In this document: positions 1 through 8,759 of the stretch, piece by piece
Position numbering within the stretch: the stretch's first letter is position 1
Layout of the letters: each line of letters opens with the position of its first letter
Notes under the pieces: generated by a model
Databases searched by the model: none
Told to the model about the DNA's origin: nothing
The model's input: only the letters and a program-made list of their open reading frames with translations
Program-made: the position numbers and the translations under genes
From: UBA4427 sp045106235
Lineage (GTDB): Bacteria > Myxococcota_A > UBA9160 > UBA4427
NCBI GenBank assembly: GCA_045106235.1
Contig: JBGCEJ010000023.1
Location: forward strand, 1-64,000
DNA length: 64,000 nt
Direction of reading: 5' to 3'

Positions 1-1899
1 GCTCAGCTGGCCGGGCAGATCCGAGACTGGCCGAAGACGCGCGCGGCGTATGCGGCCGCGGAACAGAGTTATGCCGTCCGGAACCGCTCGATCGAGGTCA
101 AGAACCATGTGGATTCGCTCGCAGGGACGCCGATTCCAAAGGTCGCGCTGCCGAAGACTCAGGACTGGGGCGATCTGGCTCGCTATTTCGGACTCGAGAA
201 TCTACCCGGGCATTTTCCGTTTACCGCGGGCGTCTTCCCCTTTAAGCGGAGCGAGGAAGATCCGACGCGGATGTTCGCTGGCGAAGGCGGACCGGAGCGG
301 ACCAATCGACGTTTTCACTACCTGAGTGCGGGACAGCCTGCAGCGCGTCTCTCGACGGCCTTCGATAGCGTGACGCTCTATGGGCGCGATCCCGCAGAAG
401 CGCCGGATGTTTTCGGGAAGGTAGGGAATTCGGGCGTTTCGATTTGTACCCTCGATGATGCGAAGAAGCTCTATTCGGGCTTCGATCTCGCTGATCCCAA
501 AACCTCGGTTTCGCTGACGATCAACGGGCCTGCTCCGACAGTCCTCGCCTTCTTCTTGAACGCCGCGATTGATCAGCGAGTGGAGCGCTATTTGAGCGAG
601 CGCGGAGAGCTGGAAGCGGTTCGCGCAAAACATGCCGAGGCCCTGGCGGCCCGGGGGCTTGAACTGCCGAGTTATCAGGGGGAATTGCCGCCGGGGCATG
701 ATGGCTTGGGGCTTGGGCTGCTCGGGATTCCGGGGGATCGCGCGGTGGATGCGGAGACGTATCAGCGCATCCGCCAGGAAGTTTTGCAGAGCGTGCGCGG
801 CACCGTTCAGGCCGACATCTTGAAAGAAGATCAGGCCCAGAATACATGCATTTTCTCGACCGAGTTTTCGCTGAAGGTGCAAGGCGATATTCAAGAGACG
901 TTCTGCCGCGAAGGCATCACGAATTTCTATTCCGTGTCGATCTCGGGCTATCACATGGCCGAGGCGGGAGCGAATCCGATTTCTCAGCTGGCGTTCACCC
1001 TCGCGAACGGCTTCACGTTTTGTGAGTACTTTGCGGCGCGGGGCATGTCGGTCGATGATTTTGCTTCGAACTTTTCGTTCTTCTTTAGCAATGGCCTCGA
1101 CGCTGAGTATTCCGTAATGGGTCGAGTCGCGCGGCGGATCTGGGCCGTCGCCATGCGCGAACGCTACGGCGCGAGTGAGAAGAGCCAGAAGTTGAAATAT
1201 CATATTCAGACCTCGGGGCGTTCGCTTCATGCTCAAGAAATGGACTTCAACGATATTCGCACCACGCTTCAGGCGCTGACCGCTTTGCAAGACGTCTGCA
1301 ATAGCCTGCATACGAACGCTTTCGACGAAGCGGTCACGACGCCGACGGAAGCGTCGGTGCGTCGCGCGCTTGCGATTCAGTTGATCATCAATCGCGAGGC
1401 GGGTTTGATGAAGAACGAGAATCCGATTCAGGGGGCGTTCGTCATAGACGCGCTCACGGATCTCGTTGAGGAAGCGGTACTCGCGGAATTCGAGAGCCTG
1501 AGTCAGCGCGGCGGCGTGCTCGGGGCGATGGAGACGCTCTATCAGAGAGGACGCATCCAGGACGAGAGCATGCATTACGAGTCGCTGAAGCATTCCGGGG
1601 AGCTCGAGATCGTCGGTGTGAATACGTTTGTTGCCGAGGACTCGGGTGTGCCGGAATTGGCGGATGACAGCCTGATGCGGTCCACGGATGAGGAAAAACG
1701 TGCGCAACTTGATGCGCTCGGAGACTTCAAGGCGCGCTGGTCCGAGGACTCGGCGGCGGCGCTGGCGGGGCTTCAGGCGTCGGCGCAAAGGGATGAGAAT
1801 CTCTTCGATGTGCTGCTCGAAACCGTGAAGGTGGCCAGTCTCGGGCAAATCAGCGAGGCGCTCTTTGAGGTCGGCGGACGCTATCGCCGAGCGATGTAG
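1..1899 (+). CDS. icmF: Fused isobutyryl-CoA mutase IcmF, C-terminal part (5' end outside window)
   Basis: The frame is open from base 1, so this is the last 632 residues of a longer protein. Families of this type run to about 1,100 residues: B12-binding domain, a MeaI-type GTPase, a linker, then the substrate-binding mutase barrel. Only the linker end and the barrel are seen here. Diagnostic stretches are KVALPKTQDWGDLARYF, AGVFPFKRSEEDPTRMFAGE, FYSVSISGYHMAEAGANP, KYHIQTSGRSLHAQE and NSLHTNAFDEA, which match IcmF rather than an ordinary methylmalonyl-CoA mutase. Family knowledge: AdoB12-dependent interconversion of isobutyryl-CoA and n-butyryl-CoA (some members prefer isovaleryl/pivalyl-CoA). 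A GTG at 109 could be read as a start but lies inside conserved sequence. The neighbours are a second B12 mutase and MeaB, so this is a B12-dependent acyl-CoA block. Confidence 0.9.
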   Translation, partial: AQLAGQIRDWPKTRAAYAAAEQSYAVRNRSIEVKNHVDSLAGTPIPKVALPKTQDWGDLARYFGLENLPGHFPFTAGVFPFKRSEEDPTRMFAGEGGPERTNRRFHYLSAGQPAARLSTAFDSVTLYGRDPAEAPDVFGKVGNSGVSICTLDDAKKLYSGFDLADPKTSVSLTINGPAPTVLAFFLNAAIDQRVERYLSERGELEAVRAKHAEALAARGLELPSYQGELPPGHDGLGLGLLGIPGDRAVDAETYQRIRQEVLQSVRGTVQADILKEDQAQNTCIFSTEFSLKVQGDIQETFCREGITNFYSVSISGYHMAEAGANPISQLAFTLANGFTFCEYFAARGMSVDDFASNFSFFFSNGLDAEYSVMGRVARRIWAVAMRERYGASEKSQKLKYHIQTSGRSLHAQEMDFNDIRTTLQALTALQDVCNSLHTNAFDEAVTTPTEASVRRALAIQLIINREAGLMKNENPIQGAFVIDALTDLVEEAVLAEFESLSQRGGVLGAMETLYQRGRIQDESMHYESLKHSGELEIVGVNTFVAEDSGVPELADDSLMRSTDEEKRAQLDALGDFKARWSEDSAAALAGLQASAQRDENLFDVLLETVKVASLGQISEALFEVGGRYRRAM

Positions 1900-1991
1900 C
1901 GTTTTTAGAGGGTCAAAGCGGAAGCGACCCGGACCGGGTGCCCCGGCGCGAGCCTGCTAGACTCCGCGCCCGCAGGAATACAGGAGAACAC

Positions 1992-4172
1992 ATGTCGGAT
2001 TCGGGTAAGCAGACAGGCGCAGCTGGAATGAAGGCCGCAGAACATCTCTCGGAATGGGAGGCGCTGGCAGGCAAGGAACTGCGCGGCAAGAATCCGGAGG
2101 AACTCGTGTGGACGAGTCCCGACGGTTTGCCGATCCGCGCGTTGTATACGGCGGAAGATCTCGAGGGGCTTGAGCATACGGATACGCTGCCCGGCCTCTT
2201 CCCGTTTATGCGCGGACCGCGTGCGACGATGTACGCGAATCGGCCTTGGACGCTTCGGCAATATGCTGGTTTCTCGACGGCGGAAGAGTCGAACGCCTTT
2301 TACCGCGCGAACCTCGCGGCGGGACAGCAGGGTCTGTCGGTGGCTTTCGATCTCGCGACCCATCGCGGCTACGACTCGGATCATCCCCGGGTCTCGGGCG
2401 ATGTCGGTAAGGCCGGCGTTGCGATCGATTCCGTCGAAGACATGAAGATCCTGTTCAAGGATATTCCCCTCGCCGATGTCTCGGTCTCGATGACGATGAA
2501 CGGCGCGGTGATTCCCGTGTTGGCTTCGTTCATCGTGGCGGGCGAAGAGTCGGGCGTCGAACGCTCGAAGCTCGCGGGCACGATTCAGAACGACATCCTC
2601 AAAGAATTCATGGTGCGGAACACGTATATCTATCCGCCCACGCCGAGCATGCGCCTCGTCGCCGACATCATTGAGTACACGGCGAAGGAGATGCCGAAGT
2701 TCAACTCGATCTCGATCTCGGGCTACCACATGCAGGAAGCGGGAGCGACGACGGTTCAGGAACTGGCCTTCACGATCGCAGATGGGCTCGACTATGTTCG
2801 CGCCGCGCTCTCGAAGGGCATGGACGTCGATAAATTCGCCGGCCGCCTCTCCTTCTTCTGGTGCATCGGCATGAACTTCTACCTCGAAGTCGCCAAGATG
2901 CGGGCTGCGCGCCGAATCTGGGCCGAGCGCATGAAGGAAGAGTTTGATCCGAAGCAGGAGAAGTCGATGATGCTCCGGACGCATTGCCAGACTTCGGGTG
3001 CGAGTCTAACCGAGCAGGATCCGATGAATAACGTGATCCGCACGACGGTCGAGGCGATGGCCGCGGTCTTCGGCGGGACGCAGTCCTTGCATACGAATGG
3101 CTACGACGAAGCCGTCAGCCTGCCGACGGATACGGCGGCGCGGGTGGCGCGGAATACGCAGTTGATCCTCCAAGAAGAGTCGGGCATTCCGGCGGTGATT
3201 GATCCTTGGGGTGGCTCGTATTTCATGGAGTCGCTGACGGAGAGCGTCTACAAGGCAGCCAATGAGCTGATCGACGAAGTGGAAGAGATGGGCGGCATGA
3301 CCAAGGCCATCGAGGCCGGCATGCCCAAGCTCCGCATCGAAGAATCGGCGACGCGGCGCCAGGCGCGAGTCGATACCGGAGACGATGTGATCGTCGGCGT
3401 GAACAAGTATCGCCTCGACGAAGAAGAAGGCATCGAGATTCGGGACATCGACAATACGGCGGTGCGGGAGAGTCAGGTGCGACGCCTCGAAGAAATCCGG
3501 GCGAAGCGAGACCAGGGCGCGGTCGACAAGGCGCTCCAGCACATCATCGATCTCGCCGAGAGCGGCGAAGGCAATCTCCTCGAAGCTTCCGTGGAAGCGG
3601 CCCGTGTCCGCGCGACGGTGGGCGAGATTTCGGAAGCGATGGAGAAGGTTTTCTCGCGACATCGCGCCGAAGTTCAGTCGGTGTCGGGTGTGTACCGCGC
3701 GATGTACCGCGATGAGGATGCGTTCGCGGCGGTGACGAAGCAGGTTGAAGAGTTCGGCGAGAGTCAGGGTCGAAGGCCGCGCATGCTGGCGGTCAAGCTT
3801 GGCCAGGACGGTCATGATCGGGGCATCAAGGTCATCGCGACCTCGTTTGCGGATCTTGGCTTCGACGTCGATATCGGTCCGCTCTTCCAAACGCCGGCGG
3901 AGGCCGCGCAACAAGCCATCGATAATGATGTGCATGTGATCGGCGTGTCGAGTCAGGCGGCGGGACATAAGACGCTCGTGCCGGAACTGATCGGCGCCCT
4001 GAAGGATGCCGGCGCGCCGGATATCACGGTCGTGGTGGGTGGGATCATCCCGCCCCAGGACTACGATTTCCTCCGCGCCGAAGGTGTGGCAGCGATCTTT
4101 GGTCCGGGTACGCCCGTTCCCGAGGCAGCGACGGAAGTGCTTGAGGTGCTGCGAGCGCGCGTGTCCGCCTGA
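1992..4172 (+). CDS. Methylmalonyl-CoA mutase, large (catalytic, B12-binding) subunit
   Basis: 726 residues, the usual length for a catalytic alpha chain. It converts (R)-methylmalonyl-CoA to succinyl-CoA with adenosylcobalamin, in propionate and odd-chain/branched-chain degradation. The N-terminal two thirds is the TIM-barrel mutase domain (FPFMRGPRATMYANRPWT, SVAFDLATHRGYDSDHPR, SISGYHMQEAGAT, RTHCQTSGASLTEQDP). The C-terminal ~130 residues are the cobalamin-binding Rossmann domain, with D606-G-H608-D-R-G; H608 is the predicted lower axial ligand. The ATG at 1992 is chosen because AGGAG lies 5 bases upstream; an upstream in-frame start at 1938 lacks this and adds non-family residues. No separate small beta subunit is present, so the enzyme is probably homodimeric or pairs with a chain encoded elsewhere. 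Confidence 0.97.
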   Translation: MSDSGKQTGAAGMKAAEHLSEWEALAGKELRGKNPEELVWTSPDGLPIRALYTAEDLEGLEHTDTLPGLFPFMRGPRATMYANRPWTLRQYAGFSTAEESNAFYRANLAAGQQGLSVAFDLATHRGYDSDHPRVSGDVGKAGVAIDSVEDMKILFKDIPLADVSVSMTMNGAVIPVLASFIVAGEESGVERSKLAGTIQNDILKEFMVRNTYIYPPTPSMRLVADIIEYTAKEMPKFNSISISGYHMQEAGATTVQELAFTIADGLDYVRAALSKGMDVDKFAGRLSFFWCIGMNFYLEVAKMRAARRIWAERMKEEFDPKQEKSMMLRTHCQTSGASLTEQDPMNNVIRTTVEAMAAVFGGTQSLHTNGYDEAVSLPTDTAARVARNTQLILQEESGIPAVIDPWGGSYFMESLTESVYKAANELIDEVEEMGGMTKAIEAGMPKLRIEESATRRQARVDTGDDVIVGVNKYRLDEEEGIEIRDIDNTAVRESQVRRLEEIRAKRDQGAVDKALQHIIDLAESGEGNLLEASVEAARVRATVGEISEAMEKVFSRHRAEVQSVSGVYRAMYRDEDAFAAVTKQVEEFGESQGRRPRMLAVKLGQDGHDRGIKVIATSFADLGFDVDIGPLFQTPAEAAQQAIDNDVHVIGVSSQAAGHKTLVPELIGALKDAGAPDITVVVGGIIPPQDYDFLRAEGVAAIFGPGTPVPEAATEVLEVLRARVSA

Positions 4173-4222
4173 TGACAAAGGGCGGCGGAGCCAAAGCGGG
4201 TCTGCGGGAGAAGCTTCTCTAG

Positions 4223-5260
4223 ATGTCGACGAAGATGCCGGCGAAGATGTCTGCGGAAGAGGCTGCGGCGGAGATCCGTGCGGGCAACCGCCGCATCATG
4301 GCCCGCGCGATTACGCAGATTGAAAGCACGCGGGATGCCGATCGCGCGCGGGGCCAGGCTGTGCTTGAGGCTCTTGTCTCGGAGAGCGGCAATGCGATTC
4401 GCGTGGGTATCACGGGGCCGCCGGGCGTGGGAAAGAGCACGTTCATCGAAGCGCTCGGGCTCTACCTCGTCGATCAAGGCAAGCGCGTAGCCGTCCTCGC
4501 GGTGGATCCGAGCAGTCCCGTCACGGGCGGCAGTATTCTCGGGGACAAGACGCGCATGGAGCGCCTAACGGTTCGTCCCGAGGCATTCATTCGCCCTTCG
4601 CCTTCGAGTGGATCGCTCGGCGGCGTGGCCCATCGGACGCGCGAAGTCATGCTGCTCTGTGAAGCAGCGGGCTATGACGTCGTCCTGATCGAAACCGTCG
4701 GGATCGGCCAGTCTGAAGTCTCCGTCGCGTCGATGGTGGATTTCTTTTTGGTCATGCTCCTGCCCGCGGGCGGCGATGAGCTGCAAGGGATCAAGAAGGG
4801 CGTCGTTGAGTTGGCGGATGCCTTGGTGGTTAACAAGGCGGACGGGCCGATGGAAATGACCGCAGAGCGGACGCGCGTGGACTACGCGAGTGCTCTGGAA
4901 TTGATTCGCGGGGGCGCGACGGGTTGGCGGCCTAAGGCGTTGGCTTCGAGCGCGATCGGGTCGAAGGGCGTCGCCGAAGTTTGGGAGACGGTGCTCGAGC
5001 ACCGTGAGCTGATGGAGAGCTCCGGTCAGCTCTCTGAGCGGCGCCGGGAGCAGGCGCAGTCTTGGATGTGGAAGCTGATCGATGAAGGGATGACTCGCGC
5101 GTTTCGCGAGGGCCCGGGCATGCGCGAGGCGATCTCGAGGCAGCAGGAAGCGGTCGCGTCTCAACAAACCACGCCGGCGGCGGCCGCACGCAGCTTGCTG
5201 GATGCATTTTTGCCCGGTGGCCAAGTTTCTGAGCCGGTCGATCGAGGCATTCCGGAATGA
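4223..5260 (+). CDS. meaB: MeaB/ArgK-family GTPase, B12-mutase chaperone
   Basis: 345 residues. It is a G3E-family GTPase that protects and reloads methylmalonyl-CoA mutase with adenosylcobalamin. Walker A is GPPGVGKS at residues 65-72; it is followed by AVDPSSPVTGGSILGDKTRM, the GIGQSEVSVASMVD switch region and the NKAD base-recognition motif near residue 203. The position directly after the mutase gene fits the chaperone role. GGGAG sits 12 bases before the ATG. IcmF carries its own G-domain, so this MeaB most likely serves the mutase just upstream (inference). Confidence 0.95.
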   Translation: MSTKMPAKMSAEEAAAEIRAGNRRIMARAITQIESTRDADRARGQAVLEALVSESGNAIRVGITGPPGVGKSTFIEALGLYLVDQGKRVAVLAVDPSSPVTGGSILGDKTRMERLTVRPEAFIRPSPSSGSLGGVAHRTREVMLLCEAAGYDVVLIETVGIGQSEVSVASMVDFFLVMLLPAGGDELQGIKKGVVELADALVVNKADGPMEMTAERTRVDYASALELIRGGATGWRPKALASSAIGSKGVAEVWETVLEHRELMESSGQLSERRREQAQSWMWKLIDEGMTRAFREGPGMREAISRQQEAVASQQTTPAAAARSLLDAFLPGGQVSEPVDRGIPE

Positions 5261-6375
5261 GTGAGAGCGAGAATAAGGGCAGTCGCTCGGGGGCGCCGAG
5301 TCGGCTCTGGTTGATCAAGCTCATTGCGCTCGGACTCTCGAGCCTGGTTGCGCTCGTCTTCGTTGAAGTCGCGATTCGGTTGGTGAGTCCTCAGCCGGTC
5401 TCCTGGTACCCGATCTACCAGGAGCATCCGCGCCTTCCTATGTACAGCCTGATGCCGAATGTGAAGCATCACGTGCTCACGGGCGAGACCGACTGGACGA
5501 TCGAAACCGACGCGAATGGCTACCGGTTTTCGGGCGCGCCTGATCCCGCGCCGCGGTGTCGAGCGCTTTGGCTCGGTGACTCTTTCTTATTCGGGCATGG
5601 CGTTGACTACGGGCTTTCGGTGATCGGTCGCGTCGATGCTGCGACACCCGGCATGCATCATTTCAATACCGGCGTGCCTGGCTACGGGCCGGTGCAGTAC
5701 CGGCAGGTCCTCGAGGATGCGCTGGCGCAGGGGCTGCCCTTCGACCGAATCTACCTGATGTCTTTCTTGGGAAATGATTTTCACGACACGCAGTGGGAAA
5801 AAGATGTCGTCGTGAAAGACGGTATTCTCGGCAATCGCGGCGGACTGGATAGTTTCCTCAAGCGCAATCTGCATCTGCGCCGGTTACTCGCGAATGTCTA
5901 CCATCGCCTTGCCCCGCAAGAAAACGTGACCTTCGACAAAATCGCGAATGACCTCGCGACGCCGGCGGTCTGGGACGAGCCCTTCCTGAAGAAGTCGGCT
6001 TCGATCTACGAGAAAGAGATGCATCGCATCTTGGAAATCGCGCGGGAGCATCGTCTCCCCATTCATGGCATCGTCATCCCGACTCTCTCCTCCGTGGCCG
6101 CGTTCAATGCTGACCAGCCGACCGCGAGCGCGGAATCGGAATCGATCCGGGCGGAGGCGACTGCAGCGGGGCGCGATCTGACGCTTCCCGTCGAGAAAGC
6201 GACGGCCATTTTTGACCGGGTGGGCATGACCTATCTCGATGCGGCGCCGATTCTCTCCCAGCAGCCGATGGAGAAGGTGTTCTTCCGCTTTGACGGGCAT
6301 CTGAGCGAGCTTGGGAATGAGCTCGTGGCCGACGCTTTCATGGCGGCGGCGGGATCTGGCTGCGGCCCGCGCTGA
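5257..6375 (+). CDS. Membrane-anchored SGNH/GDSL hydrolase-like protein
   Basis: 372 residues, overlapping the meaB stop by ATGA, so probably translationally coupled. Residues about 18-41 form one hydrophobic membrane segment near the N-terminus; the rest is predicted extracytoplasmic. LWLGDSFLFGHG carries the block I GDS motif, with S109 the predicted nucleophile. The C-terminal FDGHLSELG fits the Asp-x-His block V seen in AlgX/AlgJ-like and other SGNH esterases or acetyltransferases; the spacing is not quite canonical. NTGVPGYGPVQY and SFLGNDFHDT (block III-like GND) also fit. Substrate unknown. A surface-polysaccharide acyl-esterase or acyltransferase is the likeliest class; the link to the CoA mutases is by position only. 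Confidence 0.7.
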   Translation: MSESENKGSRSGAPSRLWLIKLIALGLSSLVALVFVEVAIRLVSPQPVSWYPIYQEHPRLPMYSLMPNVKHHVLTGETDWTIETDANGYRFSGAPDPAPRCRALWLGDSFLFGHGVDYGLSVIGRVDAATPGMHHFNTGVPGYGPVQYRQVLEDALAQGLPFDRIYLMSFLGNDFHDTQWEKDVVVKDGILGNRGGLDSFLKRNLHLRRLLANVYHRLAPQENVTFDKIANDLATPAVWDEPFLKKSASIYEKEMHRILEIAREHRLPIHGIVIPTLSSVAAFNADQPTASAESESIRAEATAAGRDLTLPVEKATAIFDRVGMTYLDAAPILSQQPMEKVFFRFDGHLSELGNELVADAFMAAAGSGCGPR

Positions 6376-6453
6376 GCGCCTCCTGGCTCCCTGCTGCCCC
6401 TCTACCGCCCCTCTACCGCCTCTCGTCTCTACTTACCTGTCTCCTACCTCTGA
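6376..6453 (+). other. Pyrimidine-rich spacer
   Basis: About 75 bases between the SGNH gene and the mglA-like gene are almost purely C and T, with a directly repeated 11-mer CCCCTCTACCG at about 6397-6418. No hairpin or promoter is obvious in it. It may be a Rho-utilisation-like tract (C-rich, G-poor) ending the upstream operon; this is inference. Confidence 0.35.
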
Positions 6454-6553
6454 CTTGCCGCTCAGATTCATCATTTTCTGGACTTGATTCGAGGAGCCGC
6501 CCAGCCGATACGCCGGATCAGATGGGCGCGGCTCTGCGCCAGGGGGCGGACGA

Positions 6554-7210
6554 ATGGTTCAGATCAACATGGGCAGCAAAGAGATCACGCTCAAGGTGGT
6601 CTATTACGGACCGGCGCTTTCGGGCAAAACGAGCAATCTCCAGAAGCTCCACGAGATGATGGACGAGTCGACGCGCAGCCATATGCTGACCCTCGATACC
6701 AAGGACGACCGCACGCTTTACTTCGACTTCCTACCGGTCGAGTTCGACACGGTGGGCGGCTTCTCGATCAAGATGAAGCTGTTCACGGTGCCGGGTCAGG
6801 TGATGCATAAATCGACGCGGAAGGTGGTTCTGGCGGGGGCGGACGCAGTCGCCTTCATCGCCGACTCCCAGCGCTCCGCAGCCAGCGCGAATGCGTACTC
6901 CTGGCGGGATATGGAGGCGAATCTCAAGGCGCACGGCATCGACTTCGACAATCTCCCCAAAGTCGTCCAGTTCAATAAGCGCGATATGCCCGACGTGAAA
7001 GAGCTCAGCGAGATCAAGGCGCAATGGGGCAACACGCCGACCTTTCCGGCAATCGCGACCCGGGGTGAGGGCATTCTCGAGACGTTCCGTGAGCTGATGC
7101 GCGTGCTCTACCGCGGCCTCGATGAGAAGCACGATTTCTCGGTGAAATTCTCGCTCAGCGAAGAGGATTTCATGAAGGGCGTGATGAAGAATTTTAAGGC
7201 CGGGGCCTAG
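6554..7210 (+). CDS. MglA-like small Ras-type GTPase
   Basis: 218 residues. The P-loop GPALSGKT is at residues 19-26. The usual Asp of the G3 motif is missing and reads FTVPGQV, which is typical of bacterial MglA proteins. NKRD supplies the base-recognition motif. In Myxococcus, MglA sets cell polarity and controls gliding and twitching motility with the GAP MglB. No mglB is adjacent, which is common for the many MglA paralogues in Myxococcota and related groups. GGGGG lies about 10 bases before the ATG. The exact process controlled cannot be read from sequence. Confidence 0.85.
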   Translation: MVQINMGSKEITLKVVYYGPALSGKTSNLQKLHEMMDESTRSHMLTLDTKDDRTLYFDFLPVEFDTVGGFSIKMKLFTVPGQVMHKSTRKVVLAGADAVAFIADSQRSAASANAYSWRDMEANLKAHGIDFDNLPKVVQFNKRDMPDVKELSEIKAQWGNTPTFPAIATRGEGILETFRELMRVLYRGLDEKHDFSVKFSLSEEDFMKGVMKNFKAGA

Positions 7211-7323
7211 TCTTCGCAGGATCCGCCTGCCCGGCGCGCCCGTCGATTTTCGCGCCAGCCCGCCCTGCTGGAGAAGTCCCCAGGGATCGGAATCCGAGTC
7301 AATCCCGGAGCCCCTCCGTGTAA

Positions 7324-7352
7324 TTGACACCCCAGTCAACGATAGATAGAGT
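7324..7352 (+). promoter_or_regulatory. Possible sigma-70 promoter of ribBA
   Basis: TTGACA at 7324-7329 and TAGAGT (4 of 6 to consensus) at 7347-7352 are 17 bases apart, about 80 bases upstream of the ribBA ATG. The intervening leader lacks the conserved blocks of an FMN riboswitch. An upstream inverted repeat GGCGCG(7233-7238)/CGCGCC(7251-7256) might end the mglA-like transcript. Confidence 0.4.
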
Positions 7353-7435
7353 CGCTTTTCGTCACCCCGGGGTATTCCGCCCCGAGCGCGCCCGCCGGAA
7401 CCGCATGCGGTCCGTACGGAAGGTGAAGCCTCACT

Positions 7436-8698
7436 ATGACTCCCCCCTCTAAGAACAAAACCATTCGCGAAGACGCACCCGGCCCCGGCCTCTCGACGAT
7501 CTCGGACGCGATCGCGGATATCGCTGCAGGCAAGATGGTGATTCTCGTCGATGACGAAGATCGCGAGAATGAGGGCGACCTCGTGATCGCCGCCGATAAA
7601 TGCACGCCGGAAGCCATCAATTTCATGGCGACCCACGGCCGCGGTCTGATCTGCCTGCCCCTCGAAGAAGAGCAGCTCGACCGGCTGAATCTCGGCATGA
7701 TGGTCCCGGACTACGAGAACTCGACGCCCTACGGAACGGCCTTCACGGTTTCGATCGAAGCGCGCGAAGGCGTAACGACGGGCATCTCCGCTGCGGACCG
7801 TTCGCGGACCGTACTTGCGGCGGTGAATCCCGATGCGAAGCCGACGGATATCCTTCGCCCGGGCCACATCTTCCCCCTTCGAGCCCGCAAGGGCGGCGTG
7901 CTCCGCCGCGTCGGCCAGACGGAAGGCTCCGTCGATCTGGCGAAGCTCGCTGGTTGCCATCCTTCCGGCGTGATCTGCGAGATCATGAAAGAAGACGGCA
8001 CGATGGCTCGGCTGCCGGACCTCGTTGAGTTTGGCAAAGAGCACGACATGAAGATCGTGACGATCAAGGACCTCGTGTCCTATCGCCTCCGGAACGAACA
8101 GCTGGTGCATCGTTCAGCGACGGCGAAGATGCCGACGAAATACGGTGAATTCGAAGCCATCGTCTTCGAGAATGACATCGACCACGTCGACCATATGGCG
8201 CTCGTGCTCGGCGAGATCGATACGGACGAACCCGTTCTGATCCGCGTGCATAGCGAATGCCTCACGGGAGACGCCTTTGGCTCGATGCGTTGTGATTGCG
8301 GGGAACAGCTCGATGCCGCCATGCGCATGATCGCTGAAGCGGGTTCGGGCATCGTGCTCTACATGCGCCAGGAAGGTCGAGGGATCGGCCTCAAGAACAA
8401 GATCAAGGCCTACGAGCTTCAGGACAACGAGGGACTCGATACGGTCGAAGCGAATAACAAGTTGGGCTTTGGCGCCGACCTCCGGGACTACGGTGTGGGC
8501 GCGCAGATTCTGGCTGACTTGGGCGTGACGAAGATCCGCATTTTGACGAATAATCCGGGCAAGCGCGCGGGGATCAGCGGCTACGGCGTCGAGATCGTGG
8601 AGCGGGTTCCACTCGAGATCGAGCCGAACGAAAGCAACAAAGACTATCTGCGCACCAAGAAGGAAAAGCTCGGCCACGTGCTGAAGCTGATGCCTTAA
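7436..8698 (+). CDS. ribBA: RibBA: 3,4-dihydroxy-2-butanone-4-phosphate synthase / GTP cyclohydrolase II
   Basis: 420 residues, bifunctional first step of both riboflavin branches. The N-terminal half (about 20-220) is RibB, using ribulose-5-phosphate, with the acidic metal-binding DDEDRENEGDLV and ATHGRGLICLPL. The C-terminal half (about 225-420) is RibA, which opens GTP. It has the zinc-binding cysteines in HSECLTGDAFGSMRCDCG and the MRQEGRGIGLKNK loop. Both halves look complete, unlike proteins where RibA is decayed. The start is supported by GGAAGGTG about 10 bases upstream. No other rib gene is close by. Confidence 0.97.
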   Translation: MTPPSKNKTIREDAPGPGLSTISDAIADIAAGKMVILVDDEDRENEGDLVIAADKCTPEAINFMATHGRGLICLPLEEEQLDRLNLGMMVPDYENSTPYGTAFTVSIEAREGVTTGISAADRSRTVLAAVNPDAKPTDILRPGHIFPLRARKGGVLRRVGQTEGSVDLAKLAGCHPSGVICEIMKEDGTMARLPDLVEFGKEHDMKIVTIKDLVSYRLRNEQLVHRSATAKMPTKYGEFEAIVFENDIDHVDHMALVLGEIDTDEPVLIRVHSECLTGDAFGSMRCDCGEQLDAAMRMIAEAGSGIVLYMRQEGRGIGLKNKIKAYELQDNEGLDTVEANNKLGFGADLRDYGVGAQILADLGVTKIRILTNNPGKRAGISGYGVEIVERVPLEIEPNESNKDYLRTKKEKLGHVLKLMP

Positions 8699-8759
8699 TT
8701 CCGGCGATCCGGCGCAAACCTACGGACCCATTACGCACAAAACGAGACGAGAGAGAAAC

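Noticed and set aside
202..4178. Long minus-strand frames opposite the mutase genes (for example 202-1848, 1905-2984, 3006-4178)
   Set aside because: They are mirror frames of well-conserved genes in high-GC DNA, rich in Arg/His, with no motifs.
7211..7435. FMN riboswitch before ribBA
   Set aside because: The conserved RFN blocks are not present in the leader.
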